A DNA stretch of 64,000 nt from Achatina immaculata. Its lineage: Eukaryota > Mollusca > Gastropoda > Stylommatophora > Achatinidae. The translations under genes were made by a program, and so were the position numbers. Below are positions 41,822-53,500 of the stretch, piece by piece; within the stretch, counting starts at the first letter, position 1, and every line of letters begins with the position of its first letter. The stretch spans positions 47,477,925-47,541,924 of the forward strand of contig CM019702.1 of the NCBI GenBank assembly GCA_009760885.1, written 5' to 3'. The notes beneath the pieces were generated by a model. The model was not told the origin of the DNA. It saw only the letters and a program-made list of their open reading frames with translations, and made no database searches.

Positions 41822-42140
41822 ATGTAGGAACAGCTTTATTACTTAACGACTACAAAGTTGTGACGTTTCGGCATGAGCCTTAATCATACAAAAACATACA
41901 GGACGAAGATATAGAGAGAGGAGATATAGTATAGATTCCGCTTGTCCGGCGGTGTGTGTTAGGAATCTGACACACCTTACAATTTACAGCTAAGTACTCT
42001 ATTTAAATTTTTTTTAAAAATAGTATTCATATGAATCTATACTTTATCTCCTCTCTCTATTTCTTCGCCCTGTATGATTAAGGCTCACACCAAAACGTCA
42101 CAACTTACATAGTCGTTAAGTAATAAAGCTGTTCCTACAT
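41822..42140. repeat. Fold-back (long inverted repeat) element
   Basis: The left arm 41822-41938 starts ATGTAGGAACAGCTTTATTA. The right arm 42032-42140 is its reverse complement with about ten differences and a small indel, ending TAATAAAGCTGTTCCTACAT. The loop is about 93 bp. Arms of about 110 bp would form a long hairpin in RNA or single-stranded DNA. It could be a MITE or two inverted short repeats; no target duplication was seen. Confidence 0.8.
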
Positions 42141-42144
42141 ATAC

Positions 42145-42860
42145 TTTCACTTAGACAACAACAATAAATAAGTGATAAAACACAGCTGTTTTATTATCAA
42201 CAAGGCAATAATAATAATAATAATCAAAAAGCAGAGTGCCGGAGATGAAAGGTTTGTTAAGTAGTTCACTCTCTGAATTCCAGCCAAATTACACTAACAA
42301 ACTGGTGGTGGGAAAAACAAAAATCACTTGACTGTATATAGATTTCTCGGTGCAAGAGATGTCCTATGACTGCTGATCACATATAATACAGTATTTCTGT
42401 ATAATGACAGGCATGGTGCTTCAGTGATATCTCAGCATTCATGCTACAGTATTTTGGAAAATCAATGTTGTCTGTGTCTATAGGAAAAAAAAAATATACA
42501 AATTTCCTGAATACTACTAAGCACTCTGCTCTATGGCTGTTCCAGTGTTCATTAACCTTCCTATAGCAATACTTTGAAACTTCTAGCAGTAGCGGCTAAG
42601 TGTTTCCTATTAAAGTATATCTTTATAACAGGATAAGAAGTTTAAAGGGTTGGCATGCTTGCCTGAAGGAGGGTACTTCTCTGATGATCTGAGATGTAGT
42701 GTTGTTTTGCTCTCGAGAAGAGAGAATTTCCTGCCTACCCAGAAATGCCCATCTGTAGCTCACTGTTTCATATTTGAATGTTTTGTCAAACAAAAGAGAG
42801 AAGCTACAGCTTGTATATGGTAGACGATCCATCATACAAAGAGCTCCAACTACTAACTTA
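42145..42860. other. Intergenic, no gene recognised
   Basis: Includes a short ATA-type run (AATAATAATAATAAT) near 42208; otherwise nothing recognised. Confidence 0.4.
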
Positions 42861-42862
42861 AG

Positions 42863-43146
42863 AAAGAGAACACAGTTCTGTAGGATTAGACCTGGGAAAA
42901 AATCGTAGACAAAGCACTTTAGTGAGACGTGAGAGAAAGAAAAATCACCTTTTGGTTACAACTTTGTGCTAGATGGCTATGTCGATAGTATGCTGTTCTC
43001 TTGTGGCTATACGGCTGCTCGTCCTACCGGAGTCCGTGTTCAAATCCCCGGTAATTCTCTTGTGATTTTTCTTTCTCTCACGTCTCACTAAAGTACTTTG
43101 TCTATGATTTTTTCTAGGTCTAATCCTACAAAACTGTGTTCTCTTA
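42863..43146. repeat. Head-to-head pair of family T SINE copies forming an inverted repeat
   Basis: The left arm 42863-42948 (AGAGAACACAGTTCTGTAGG...AAATCAC) is a minus-strand SINE body without its tRNA-like head. The right arm 43061-43146 is a plus-strand body. Between them, GGCTATGTCGATAGTATGC and GTCCGTGTTCAAATCCCCGG are the A-box-like and B-box-like parts of the plus copy. The arms are about 85 bp and nearly identical. The single copy at 30775-30990 shows the ancestral unit. Confidence 0.8.
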
Positions 43147-43149
43147 CTT

Positions 43150-44100
43150 GACCGTAGGAAAGCCTCATAGTTTCCTGTGTGTTAAAAATTGTTCCAACTA
43201 CTAATGACTATCATTACATACTTGTATAAACAGTTTCAGCTATGGAAAGTCCACATGTGTGTTTACAATGAGAAAACTGTGGATCAATGCCACATAATTA
43301 GATACTGTTTTTTTCAGCCAGCAAAAATACCACGATTCCAGAATCTCTTGTTTTTGGTTACAACTTCACCCATAGCTTCTTGCACACATTTCTGCTTCTC
43401 CATGTGTGGCATGCACAATTAAAAAAAAACATTTCTCAAGATACTGAATGTCTTTGGGCGCTTCAGTGATTAAAAAGCTACAGTATATCCTTATCTATGA
43501 TGCTGCTGTTTATATTCTGAAAGTGTAGCTTCAGTCTTGCTATACTGCTACAAATATGACTATGCTGACAGCATTGTTTCTGCTGTTTTCAGCAATGGAT
43601 TGGTAACAATATCAAAACCCTAAAACCAGACATAGATAATAAGAAATATATAGCTGTGCCCAAAAAAGCAAATATAACAAGGAATAAATCAGACAACAAA
43701 CAAGTGGACTAAGCTAGTGCTATTGATCACAAGAACCTGCCAGATGCAAGTGAGTGTTCTTAAATATATTTACATAACATCACTTCATAAAAAAATAACA
43801 CCACTAACTACATGCCATCAAAGATGGGAGCTGCAAAAAAAATAAACCTAACAGTAGTGGCTAAGTGTTTCCTATTAAAATACATCTTTACAACAGTATA
43901 ACATGGTAATAAAAAAAAATGATTCTAAAATCTGTTCATCACTAAAAAAAAAATTTTTGTTGACAAAACAGCTGATGGATCATGCTGATTCGGAAACTTA
44001 GAAAGTATCATATTTTTTTTATCAGAAACCCTCTCTAATAATATTGTATTTTGGTATCCAGGAGAATTATTTACAACACCAAATGTTCTGAGTTATATTT
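43150..44100. other. Intergenic, no gene recognised
   Basis: AT-rich sequence. TAGCAGTAGCGGCTAAGTG at 42582 recurs as AACAGTAGTGGCTAAGTGTT at 43849, a short dispersed duplication. Confidence 0.4.
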
Positions 44101-44104
44101 GGTG

Positions 44105-44345
44105 ACCTCTGGAAACTTTTCAGCACTCACTGACTCAGTTAAAGATATCTAATTACTACAGGCCAGCAAATTTCATCTTTTCAGCACTCACTGACTCAGT
44201 TAAAGATATCTAATTACTACAGGCCAGCAAATTTATCTTTTCAGCACAGACTGACTCAGTTAAAGATATCTAATTATTACAGGCCAGCAAATTTATCTTT
44301 TCAGCACTCACTGACTCAGTTAAAGATATCTATTACAGCTCTGCA
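44105..44345. repeat. Roughly 61-bp tandem repeat, about 3.5 units
   Basis: Unit: CTTTTCAGCACTCACTGACT, CAGTTAAAGATATCTAATTA, CTACAGGCCAGCAAATTTCAT. Confidence 0.95.
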
Positions 44346-44349
44346 AACT

Positions 44350-46715
44350 CCACCTGTTCACTCAGATGAAGTTCACTTTCTATAAACTAAGTGCTGACAT
44401 ATATAAAGTGCCCTTTCTTAGAAGACACCAAGTAGCCATTTCAGAGTAAGATGTTCCTGCATTAACACTATACAGCATATAAGTGAAACGTAAAAAAAAA
44501 GCACAAGCAGGCTAACAAAAGGATGATTAAAAAATCTATATGGAGCAGACAGAAGCTTAGAAGGTCAAATGACAACCAAAGGAAGATGGATGAACAATAT
44601 CAAAACTGACAAGAAAAGAACTAGGAAGTTTAAAAAAAAAACAAAACAGGGAGGCAAGCTATCAGGCGCCAACAGCAATTACTATACAAGTTAATTCATA
44701 CACAATACCAAAGTCATCTGTCTTCTCAGCCACTCTCCAGTCACCAAAGAATTCTACACACAAATCACTGGCACTATCTTGTTCTCAATGAGCAGAACCT
44801 TGAAACAGCAAAAGAATATTAATCATCTGCACTCACCGTAAGACCAATACCATGAACGAACATATAACTCTTAAACTCGGATATACTTGTTTCATTATGT
44901 GTATCAAGCACTCTACTTCATTGGTTTTGGCAAAAACTGCTCAGAGGAAAATAAATAAAAAAATTTCAGAATGAAAATTCACTTCGGGTCTAAGACATCT
45001 GTAAACATTTCCGTACTCTCTTTAATAAGAAGTTTTACTAGAATTTAACAGTAATCAAAATTCATAACACAAAGGTCACTGCTCATGATATTTATGCTCG
45101 TAAGGCAAAAAAAAAAAAAAAAAACTACCAAACTGAACTCCCTTCTAAAAATCCATATGCTGAGAAATTAAAAAAACACAACTTGAGAAGACAGAACAGC
45201 AGCATTCAGTAAGGTCCAAATCAGGGCTGGAAGTGAACGAATGGTGTACATCTTCAGTGACTGGCTTCCATTATTTAGACTGATTTGGCCAGCTTGTAAA
45301 ATCTACACCTCACAATTCAAACATCTTTCTGTGGAAAGTAAAACAAGTGAAACATCACAAGGTTATTTAATTTTTTTTTTAAATTTGTTTTTTTTTGTTC
45401 ATGCTAAATTCTGTCACACACGGCCTCCCTTCATGGAGCCGACTAAGCATTACATAACAGCAAAAAAACCGGAAAAAATCACCTATCAATGAAAACTGAA
45501 ACAAAAATGTTGCCAATTTTTTTTTTATGAAAAACTAGCAATTTGCATGCACTACATTAACATATGCTCTAATATCTGCTATATTTTAAATTCTGAACTT
45601 CAACGTTATCTTTCAAGAATGAACAAATGAAGGAAAAAAGAAGAGATCAAATTCATTCAACAGTTTTCCCTCTGTATATAGCATATCTCAGTGCTTTACT
45701 CCCTTGTTCTGACTATGTTCAACAACTGCATAATTCTAAAAGATGGAGTAAAACTACATCTATAAAAGTAAATACATCTATAAAAGTAAAACTACATCAA
45801 AAATTGGATTGGTATGACTCTTGAATATAAAGACTAATCAAAACTGGAAATCACTGCTAGTATTTCAAAAATGAGGAACACACGTACACTTTTAATAATT
45901 CTACGTGTGAACTGAACTCAGTGATATAATTCCATCTACTCCTCCTTATCAATAAAATATTATCACAAGTTTTACTGTTATCATTTTATAAAAACAATTT
46001 AATATTTATTCAAATGAGAGCAAAAACAAAAAGAGAAAAATTACCAAAACAAAAACAGAAAACATCTCAAAAATAAAATAAATCACTGAAGACCACCAAA
46101 CAGTGAACCAACAAAGTGTTGATTTATCACATGGTTAATAACAAAATTACCCAACAAAAAAAGGGGCGGGGGGAGGGGGGGAACTTCAACTTTACAGAGA
46201 TCAGCATGCAGTAGTCATAGCCTTTTCCCACAACTCAGAAATGTACAAACACAAAATCATGCTTCAGTTGAGAAATTCATCTAAAAAAAAAAACACACAC
46301 AAAGATGAAATGTTAACAGTTCCTGATATACATTAGTAATCTGTGAATAATTTTAATTATCAAACATGTGAAAGATTTAACACATTTTGCTTGGTGACAA
46401 CTTGTAAATGCCTCCAGTTTTAACATTTTATATGTTATAACTAGAAACCAGTTCAGAAATGCCTGCATGAATATATTTAAAACGAAACTATGAAGGAGTT
46501 ACCAAGAAAGACATATTTAGAAATGGAACTATGAAACTGTTACCAAGAATGACTCTTTGGAAATTGAGCAATGAAGGAGTTACCAAGAAAGACTGCTTTA
46601 ACTGACGAACAATGACAGAGTGCATTTTAAACGGGATTTAAACCCATTTATTTCATGAAAATAACTAGGTTTCATGTTGCCATGATAGATCAAGAGGCAT
46701 ATTCAGTCATGGAAC
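44350..46715. other. Intergenic, no gene recognised
   Basis: About 2.4 kb of AT-rich sequence with A-runs and a G-rich tract near 46164-46181. No exon or recurring repeat was identified; open frames here lack motifs. Confidence 0.45.
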
Positions 46716-46719
46716 TATA

Positions 46720-46975
46720 TCAATGATTCAAGATACCGTGACTGAGACATCAATAATATAAATCTACTGAATGATTCAAGATACCGTGACTGAGACATCA
46801 ATAATATAAACCTACTGAATGATTCAAGATACCGTGACTGAGACATCAATAATATAAACCTACTGAATGATTCAAGATACCGTGACTGAGACATCATTAA
46901 TATAAATCTACTGAATGATTCAAGATACCGTGACTGAGACATCAATAATATAAATCTACTGAATGATTCAAGACA
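46720..46975. repeat. 48-bp minisatellite near the PCMT1 3' end
   Basis: Five units of GATTCAAGATACCGTGACTG, AGACATCAATAATATAAATC, TACTGAAT, nearly identical. The unit length divisible by three leaves an artefactual minus-strand frame open. Confidence 0.95.
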
Positions 46976-47216
46976 ACCACATCCAAGCTAAAGGGACATC
47001 AATAATATTTATACACCTATATGAATCACTGAAGTTACCACGACTGACCTAGTGACAACTGTATGAAGTACATTTAGCCATGGAACTACAATGAAGGTGC
47101 AAGTTATCATGGCTTGTTCGAAGAATATTCATCTGTGGATCAAAACATTTGTTTGACAAAATGGTAAACAGCAAAACTATATAGTTAAAGATCTATAAAT
47201 TGTTTTGTTTTTTTTT

Positions 47217-47222
47217 TTTATT
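47217..47222 (-). promoter_or_regulatory. PCMT1: Candidate PCMT1 poly(A) signal
   Basis: TTTATT on plus gives AATAAA on minus, about 207 bp past the stop codon. It sits in a T/A-rich run, so it is only a candidate. Confidence 0.35.
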
Positions 47223-47428
47223 TTTAAACAGGCATTACTTCTTTCTGAAATGACCCACACAGATGAATCTAGAAAGTTACTGTCAAAAGCTAAAGGTTAC
47301 TTAGTTAAAAGGAAAAGAAAACTACACTGCAATTAAAAGCTTATCTTGAAGAAAAATAATAAAACAACAACAACAAAAAAAAACAGTAGTATCACAAAGG
47401 GAGGCCACAAGTGTTAACAAAATGTCAG

Positions 47429-47530
47429 TCATCTCCACCTGGGCCACTGTTTCTCCTTGCTTGTCAGGGGCACATAGATAACTCCCATCAAATTCTTCTT
47501 CACAATGGAGCCATCAAGCATCTTATCCAC
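47429..47530 (-). CDS. PCMT1: PCMT1 exon 6 (last coding exon)
   Basis: After the acceptor TTTTTGGGCAG the frame reads [20 protein letters not shown] and [13 protein letters not shown], then TGA at 47431-47429. This is the C-terminal strand and tail of the methyltransferase; the ending KQWxRW is the family's usual one. Confidence 0.97.
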   Translation of the reverse strand: MDKMLDGSIVKKNLMGVIYVPLTSKEKQWPRWR

Positions 47531-50500
47531 CTGCCCAAAAAAAAAAAAAGGCACATGTAAAATTAAATACACACTATGAGTATGTAATGTGCGTTGGTTG
47601 TTGGAGCCGCACTTTCTTTTCATTCGTTAGAGCAAAGAGAGCCAGCCACCACTGGTGGTTATAGAAAATGAAACGCCACCGGGGTCAAAAGGGATCTGGT
47701 CTGAGCAGAGCGCTGTTTCCCTTGCCCCGCATCGGTCAGTGAAGACAGCAATCTGACTGATCCTGCTTATCTCAAAGATTAAGCCATGTATGTCCCAAGT
47801 TCACACTGTCTCATGGTGAAACCACAAATGGATCATTAAATCAGTCGAGGTTCCTTAGATGACACGATCCTACTTGGATAACTATGGCAATTCTAGAGCT
47901 AATATATGCTTACCAAGCTCCGACCCTCGCAGAAAGAGCGCTTTTATTAGTTCAAAACCCTACTGCTGTTTGCAAGATTCTTTGGCAGCCGTGAGCGGTC
48001 AGAAACTCCTCCCGGCCAATGAAGAAAAATGCAATTAGGGTTGCTGGCAGTGCCGCCGTGGAAAAGGTGATAGAAAGGCAGTGAAGTTAAATAGGCATGG
48101 CCAGTAGTCTCACGTGAAGGCTACCCATATCACAGCACCTCTGCTCTAGAGGCTGGCCATGTCCTGTGTGCACCAGAACTGGGATAATATGCCTAAACCG
48201 CCTTAACCAAGGGGTGAGACTCACTAGCGGCGAGGATTCGTCCTCCTTGGCAGGGGCTCCATCCTGGTCACAGCCAGGAAGGGTTGCGGACACGACCACA
48301 GAACACTAAGTCAGAGACACTGGACTTGTGCAGTCTAGATAGACAACCTCTTCTCACCAAGTGGGGATATATTCATATCCTAACCACGTTGTGGTTTTCC
48401 AGTGGGAAAGTCCAACTCGAGGCTGAACTGGTGCAACGAAAACCACTGCCACCTCTGCTCTAGAGGCCGGCCACGTCCTGCATACACCAAAACTGGGATA
48501 ATATGCCTAAACCGGCTCAACCCAGAGGTGAAAATCACTAGTGGTGAGGATTCATCCTCCTCGACAAAAGCTTCATCCTGGTCACCTCCAGGAAGGATAG
48601 TGGCCATGACCACAAAACGCTGAAGTCGGAAACACTGGACTTGTGCAGCCTAGACGGACAACCTCCTCTCACCCGGAGGGGATATATTCATATCCAAACC
48701 ACGTCGAGGTTTTCTGGTGAGTAAAGTCAAACTCGAGGCTAAACTGGTACAACAGAAACCACAGTGTCACGCAATTCCACTTCTGTGACCCACCAAGAAC
48801 ATAGGCCCAAGCCCTGAGCCTCCATCCTAATGAGACTATCGCGAGGACCGCAGGAGTAAATTCAGTAGGATCACAGGGCGATTTTGATGGTAGAAGCATA
48901 TGAAGAAGAATTTTTTTTTTCCTTTTCAAAATACATATCACACCAAGTAACACACCAAACCTCATACTCTACAATGCTTTTCAATGGTACAAGGCATTCT
49001 TTCTTTCTTCAAGTTCAAGAGACTGGAACCACAATGGTAGGAAAAAAGGTAAATGAGCAAGTGATATCGGTACTGAAACCAGAAACTGTCATTTTAAAAC
49101 AGACAACATAAAGATATACATCAAACTTTGAGGTTTTCTAAATGTAAACTGAGTTTACGGAAAAATAACGAGTTTTATAAAACACTGACAGCAAAAAAAT
49201 AGTCTTCAGTTAACTTTTATGCTGTAAAGACAATAAATGACAAAAAAAATCTCATCATTTTATTATGAAATGTGGTCCCTAAATTTCTCTTTCTGTTACT
49301 GTAGCATTTCCTTGTGACAAGTGTAAGAAAATAACACTTAAAATGACTTTAAAAAAAAAAAACAACCTCATACTGTATAGTGTGTTCCAAGTTAGGCTTC
49401 CTTATATCCTGGAGAAGACTTTAATAACTAGCTTCTCAACAAGTTCCACCACAATATTAAGTTGGGGAGGGAACACCATGAACTTTATCTTGTTGGTCAG
49501 GCTATTGTATCATAAAAGTTCTACTGCCACAAGCACCTAATGGAAACTGCATTAAGTCTTTTAAAAAGCTATGATATTGCTGACTCATCACTGACGCAGC
49601 TATCCCAGCTCACCTGCACAAGACTCTGGCTTTCACCAACAGGTCCAACTGGCACAATCAGACGACCTCCAGGCTTCAGCTGTTGCACCAACTGTTTTCA
49701 AAGTTTACAAATTTTAGTTAATGACTATAACTAAACAACAGCAAAACAGTACCTTGTAAACTCTTACACTAACACTGTCATCTACTATGACTTATGACAA
49801 ACAATAATAACTCTGGAAATCCTTAGCAAATATGGCTGAAGAAGTGGGAATGAAGTTGACTCCATCTATATTCATTCAGTTTGTTCTGCCCATCTTTATC
49901 TCACCTTTAGAGCCCCTGTATCCTTCTCTCCACCTTCTTTCTGCCAGCCAATCAAAATCAGTTTAAGAGTTCCCAGGACTTCATACAGCACTTCATCATT
50001 TCCCATGTGCATCTTCTAACACACCATCATACATGTCACAATTTAAGTAACCTTTTTTTTTTTCCTATTCATATTTGTTGTACAAGTAAAAATGTAGTCT
50101 TTCTCCTCTTTTCTTTTGTCTTCATCCTGTACGTTTTTGCATGAATATGGCATAAACTGAAATGTTAATGCATCAAGCCATTTCAGTCTACTTGTTTGTT
50201 ATCACAGCTTTACTAAAGTGCCTTGTGTCTATATAGTTTTATATATTCATACATAAAAACTGTTTGGGGATAAAATAATACTGTTTGGCTACAACATACA
50301 AACATAAAAAACTGGCAATAAAATAATACCATTTGGCTGAAACATACATACATAAAAACTGTTTTTAGGAATAAAGTATTACCGTTTTGGCTGCAACATC
50401 CATCATAAAGTTTCAAAGACATGCATTTTTTTAATCATTCTTACCCTACACAATCATGAAGCATAAATTAATGACAACAACATCATCCATCCTTAAGGCT

Positions 50501-53500
50501 GAAGCAGAACTTTCAAAGCTTGACATTTACATGGCACAGCCACAGTCTATTCTCAAACTAAAGTAACTTAAATGTATAAATCTCTTAAGATCTCAAAATG
50601 GTTATTTTACATTAAGTGTAGTAGTGAACAAACAGGTACCAACAACAAAAAAAATAATTAAACCATGACTAAGGTCTTTAATGTGACAACAAAGATGTGA
50701 ATTTTTCAGATGATAAGGTCCTTAATGTGACAACAAAGATGTGAATTTTTCAGGTAAACCTCTAGATGATAAGGTCCTTAATGTGACAACAAAGATGTTA
50801 TTTTTCAGGTAGAATGTAGATGATAAGGTCCTTAATGTGACAACAAAGATGTTAATTTTTCAGGTAAGCCTCTAATATGTGGATTATAAGGTTCTTAATG
50901 TGACAAAGATGTGAATTTTTCAGGCAAAACCTCTAAGATGTGGATTACTTTTTCTCTAGGAAGAATGTTTGCTGTCAGATGAAACTATCCTCTAAATGGA
51001 CGCTGATTATCCACAATTTTCTACAAAACATCATTTACTCATTATCATCATCAAGTGCCTTCTCCTTAACAAAGGTTGGCAATATAAATCTCCTGTTCCC
51101 TCACTACCTCACCTTGATGGTGCACTCAGCCAGGCTATATCCTGTTCATTCTCACATGTTATCTTCCCATCTACATCTGTCTTCCTCTTGCTCTTTTTTT
51201 TTTCTTCCACCTTTCCTTCTAGTATGATCTTCAATATATTGTTATGTCTTTTGATATGGCCAAAGTATTTTGTTTTCTTCATCTTTATGTCCTGGAGAAG
51301 TTCACATAAACTTGGAGCTGTTATAAAACTTGCACATTTATTCTTTTCATTCTCCATATTATATGACCTAGTTTTCTGTAGAACCACATTTCTGTTGTAT
51401 TAATCTTTCTTCTCTCCATCTTTTTGCTTAGAGTCCAGGTTTCTGCACCATACAGTAAAACAGAGTATATATGACATTTTACAAATCTTAATTTTGTTTT
51501 TGTTGGCAGATTTGTGGATAACAGCACTGTCTTCACGGTGTTGAATTATGTTTTGTCATTCCTATTCTTTTCTTTATCTCAATCTCAGGTTCTAAGGACT
51601 ATTATTGCCAGAGATAGGGTGGAGGATACACTCTCCACTCCAGTGGCGTGCATCTCAAACAGCCTCTGACAGCCAAATCCAGCTCCTGGCCTCCTCGCGG
51701 CAGAACTGTTTAAACTGACAGGAGAAGGGCCGAAGGCGAATATCTGGTGCCTGAAAACCAGATGCTTTGGGTAGATGAAACTCATGTTTGGTAGCTCATC
51801 AATCGCTGATGGCGAGATTCTTCAGCTGCCATGCGTGGAGTGGGGCTCCTCTCAGTCAGTGAAGAAAGGTGCGAATGGAGTTGCCGCGCGGCACCACTGT
51901 GGAAAAGGTGAAAGAAATGATTAAGCGAAGTAAACAGTAGCCAAATCATGGCACCTCTGGCCTGGAGGTTGGCCATGTCCTAAGTGCACTCATATCAGGC
52001 GAAATGCCTGAACTGGCTTAACCCAGAGGTTAAGACACTGCTGGCAAGATTCTTCAGATGCCCCACGTGGAGTGAAATTCCTCCCGGCCAATGAAGAAAA
52101 TGCAGAAAAGCAATAAGGGTTGCTGTGTGGTGCCGATGCGAAAAGGTGATGGAAAGGATAAAGTGAAGCTTAAGCGGTATGTCCTGTGGTATCGCGGCAA
52201 GAGCTACTCATACCATGGCACCTCTGCTCTAGAGGCTGGCCACATCCGATATACACCCATACTGGTGAAATATGCCTAAACAGGCTTACACCAAGGGTGA
52301 AACTTGATGGCTAGCATGTCATGGTACCTCTGCTCTAGAGGTCAGTCATGTCTTAAACATGCCCATACTGGGATAATATGCCCAAACCGGCTCAACACAG
52401 GAGTGGGAGTCACTAGTGGCGAGGATTCGTCCTCCTGGACAAAAGCTCTGTCCTGGTCACAACTAGGAAGGGTAGCAGCCACAACCACAAAATGCTGAAG
52501 TCAGAGACACTGGACCAGCGCAGTCTAGATAGCCAACCACCTCTCACCCGGCAGGGATGTATGTGCATCCTAAAGACGATGAGGTTTTCCAGTGAGAATG
52601 TCCAACGCTGGACTGGATGGGCTACCACCTCTCACACAGCAGTGATACACGGGTATCTCAAAACACGTCGAGGTTTTCCAGTGAGAAAGTCCAACTCTAG
52701 CCTGGATGGGCTACCACCTCTCACCCAGTGGGGATATATTGATATCCAAAATACGCTGAGGTCTTCCGGTGAGAAAGTCCAACTTTAGATTAAACTGGTG
52801 CAACAAAAACCACGGTGTCATGCAATCCCACTTCTGAGACCCACCAAGCAGGTTCAATCCCTGCGATACTCTGAACCTCTTGTGGTCCTGTCGGGGATCT
52901 TGCGTGGTCCTTTTGGGGACCACAGGACCTACCGTGGACCACAGGCGTAAATTCAGTAGGATCACGGGGCGGTCTTGGAGGTAGAAGTGAACGAAGAAGA
53001 AGAAGATCTCCATCTCACATCTCCCATCTTCAGTTAATGTATGTCCTAGGTAGCAGTGGTTTGTCACTTGTTCCAGTCTCTCTTTGTATCATTTATTATT
53101 CGCATTTAAACAAGTACTGCTACTCTGTATCGAATCTCTGAATCATAAGACTGAATCTGAACTCTCAGCGCCAAAGTTTTCGTAAAAGCTGAACAGGCTG
53201 TATGACCTTTGGATCTAAGTTTAGGCTGACACATGAGCATATACTAAGAATAAGCGCAGATAAACATATTAAGAAAATTATGTATCAAGATATTTTCAGA
53301 TCTTGTATACTGAGTATGCATTACTCATGGTACAGATGTGTTGTACGTTATAACAAAATCTACTGTTACATAATATTACTTAGCCACATGACACCTCAGA
53401 CAATAAAAGGTAAAGGTAAAATCTTTGTTTTCATACTGGGGATACAGTGTTAGGGCAACATTTCCAAGACCTTTGGCACATGAAATTGTGATGTGGCTGC

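Noticed and set aside
42965..43055. tRNA gene candidate with A and B boxes
   Set aside because: Stem complementarity is poor and it is embedded in a repeated SINE body, so it is a SINE head, not a tRNA gene.
46715..46945. Minus-strand repeated frame LMSQSRYLESFSRFIL
   Set aside because: It is the 48-bp minisatellite; the unit is divisible by three.
47753..47960. Functional rRNA gene
   Set aside because: Only the first 200-odd bases of 18S are present, with a deletion and substitutions, inside an intron.
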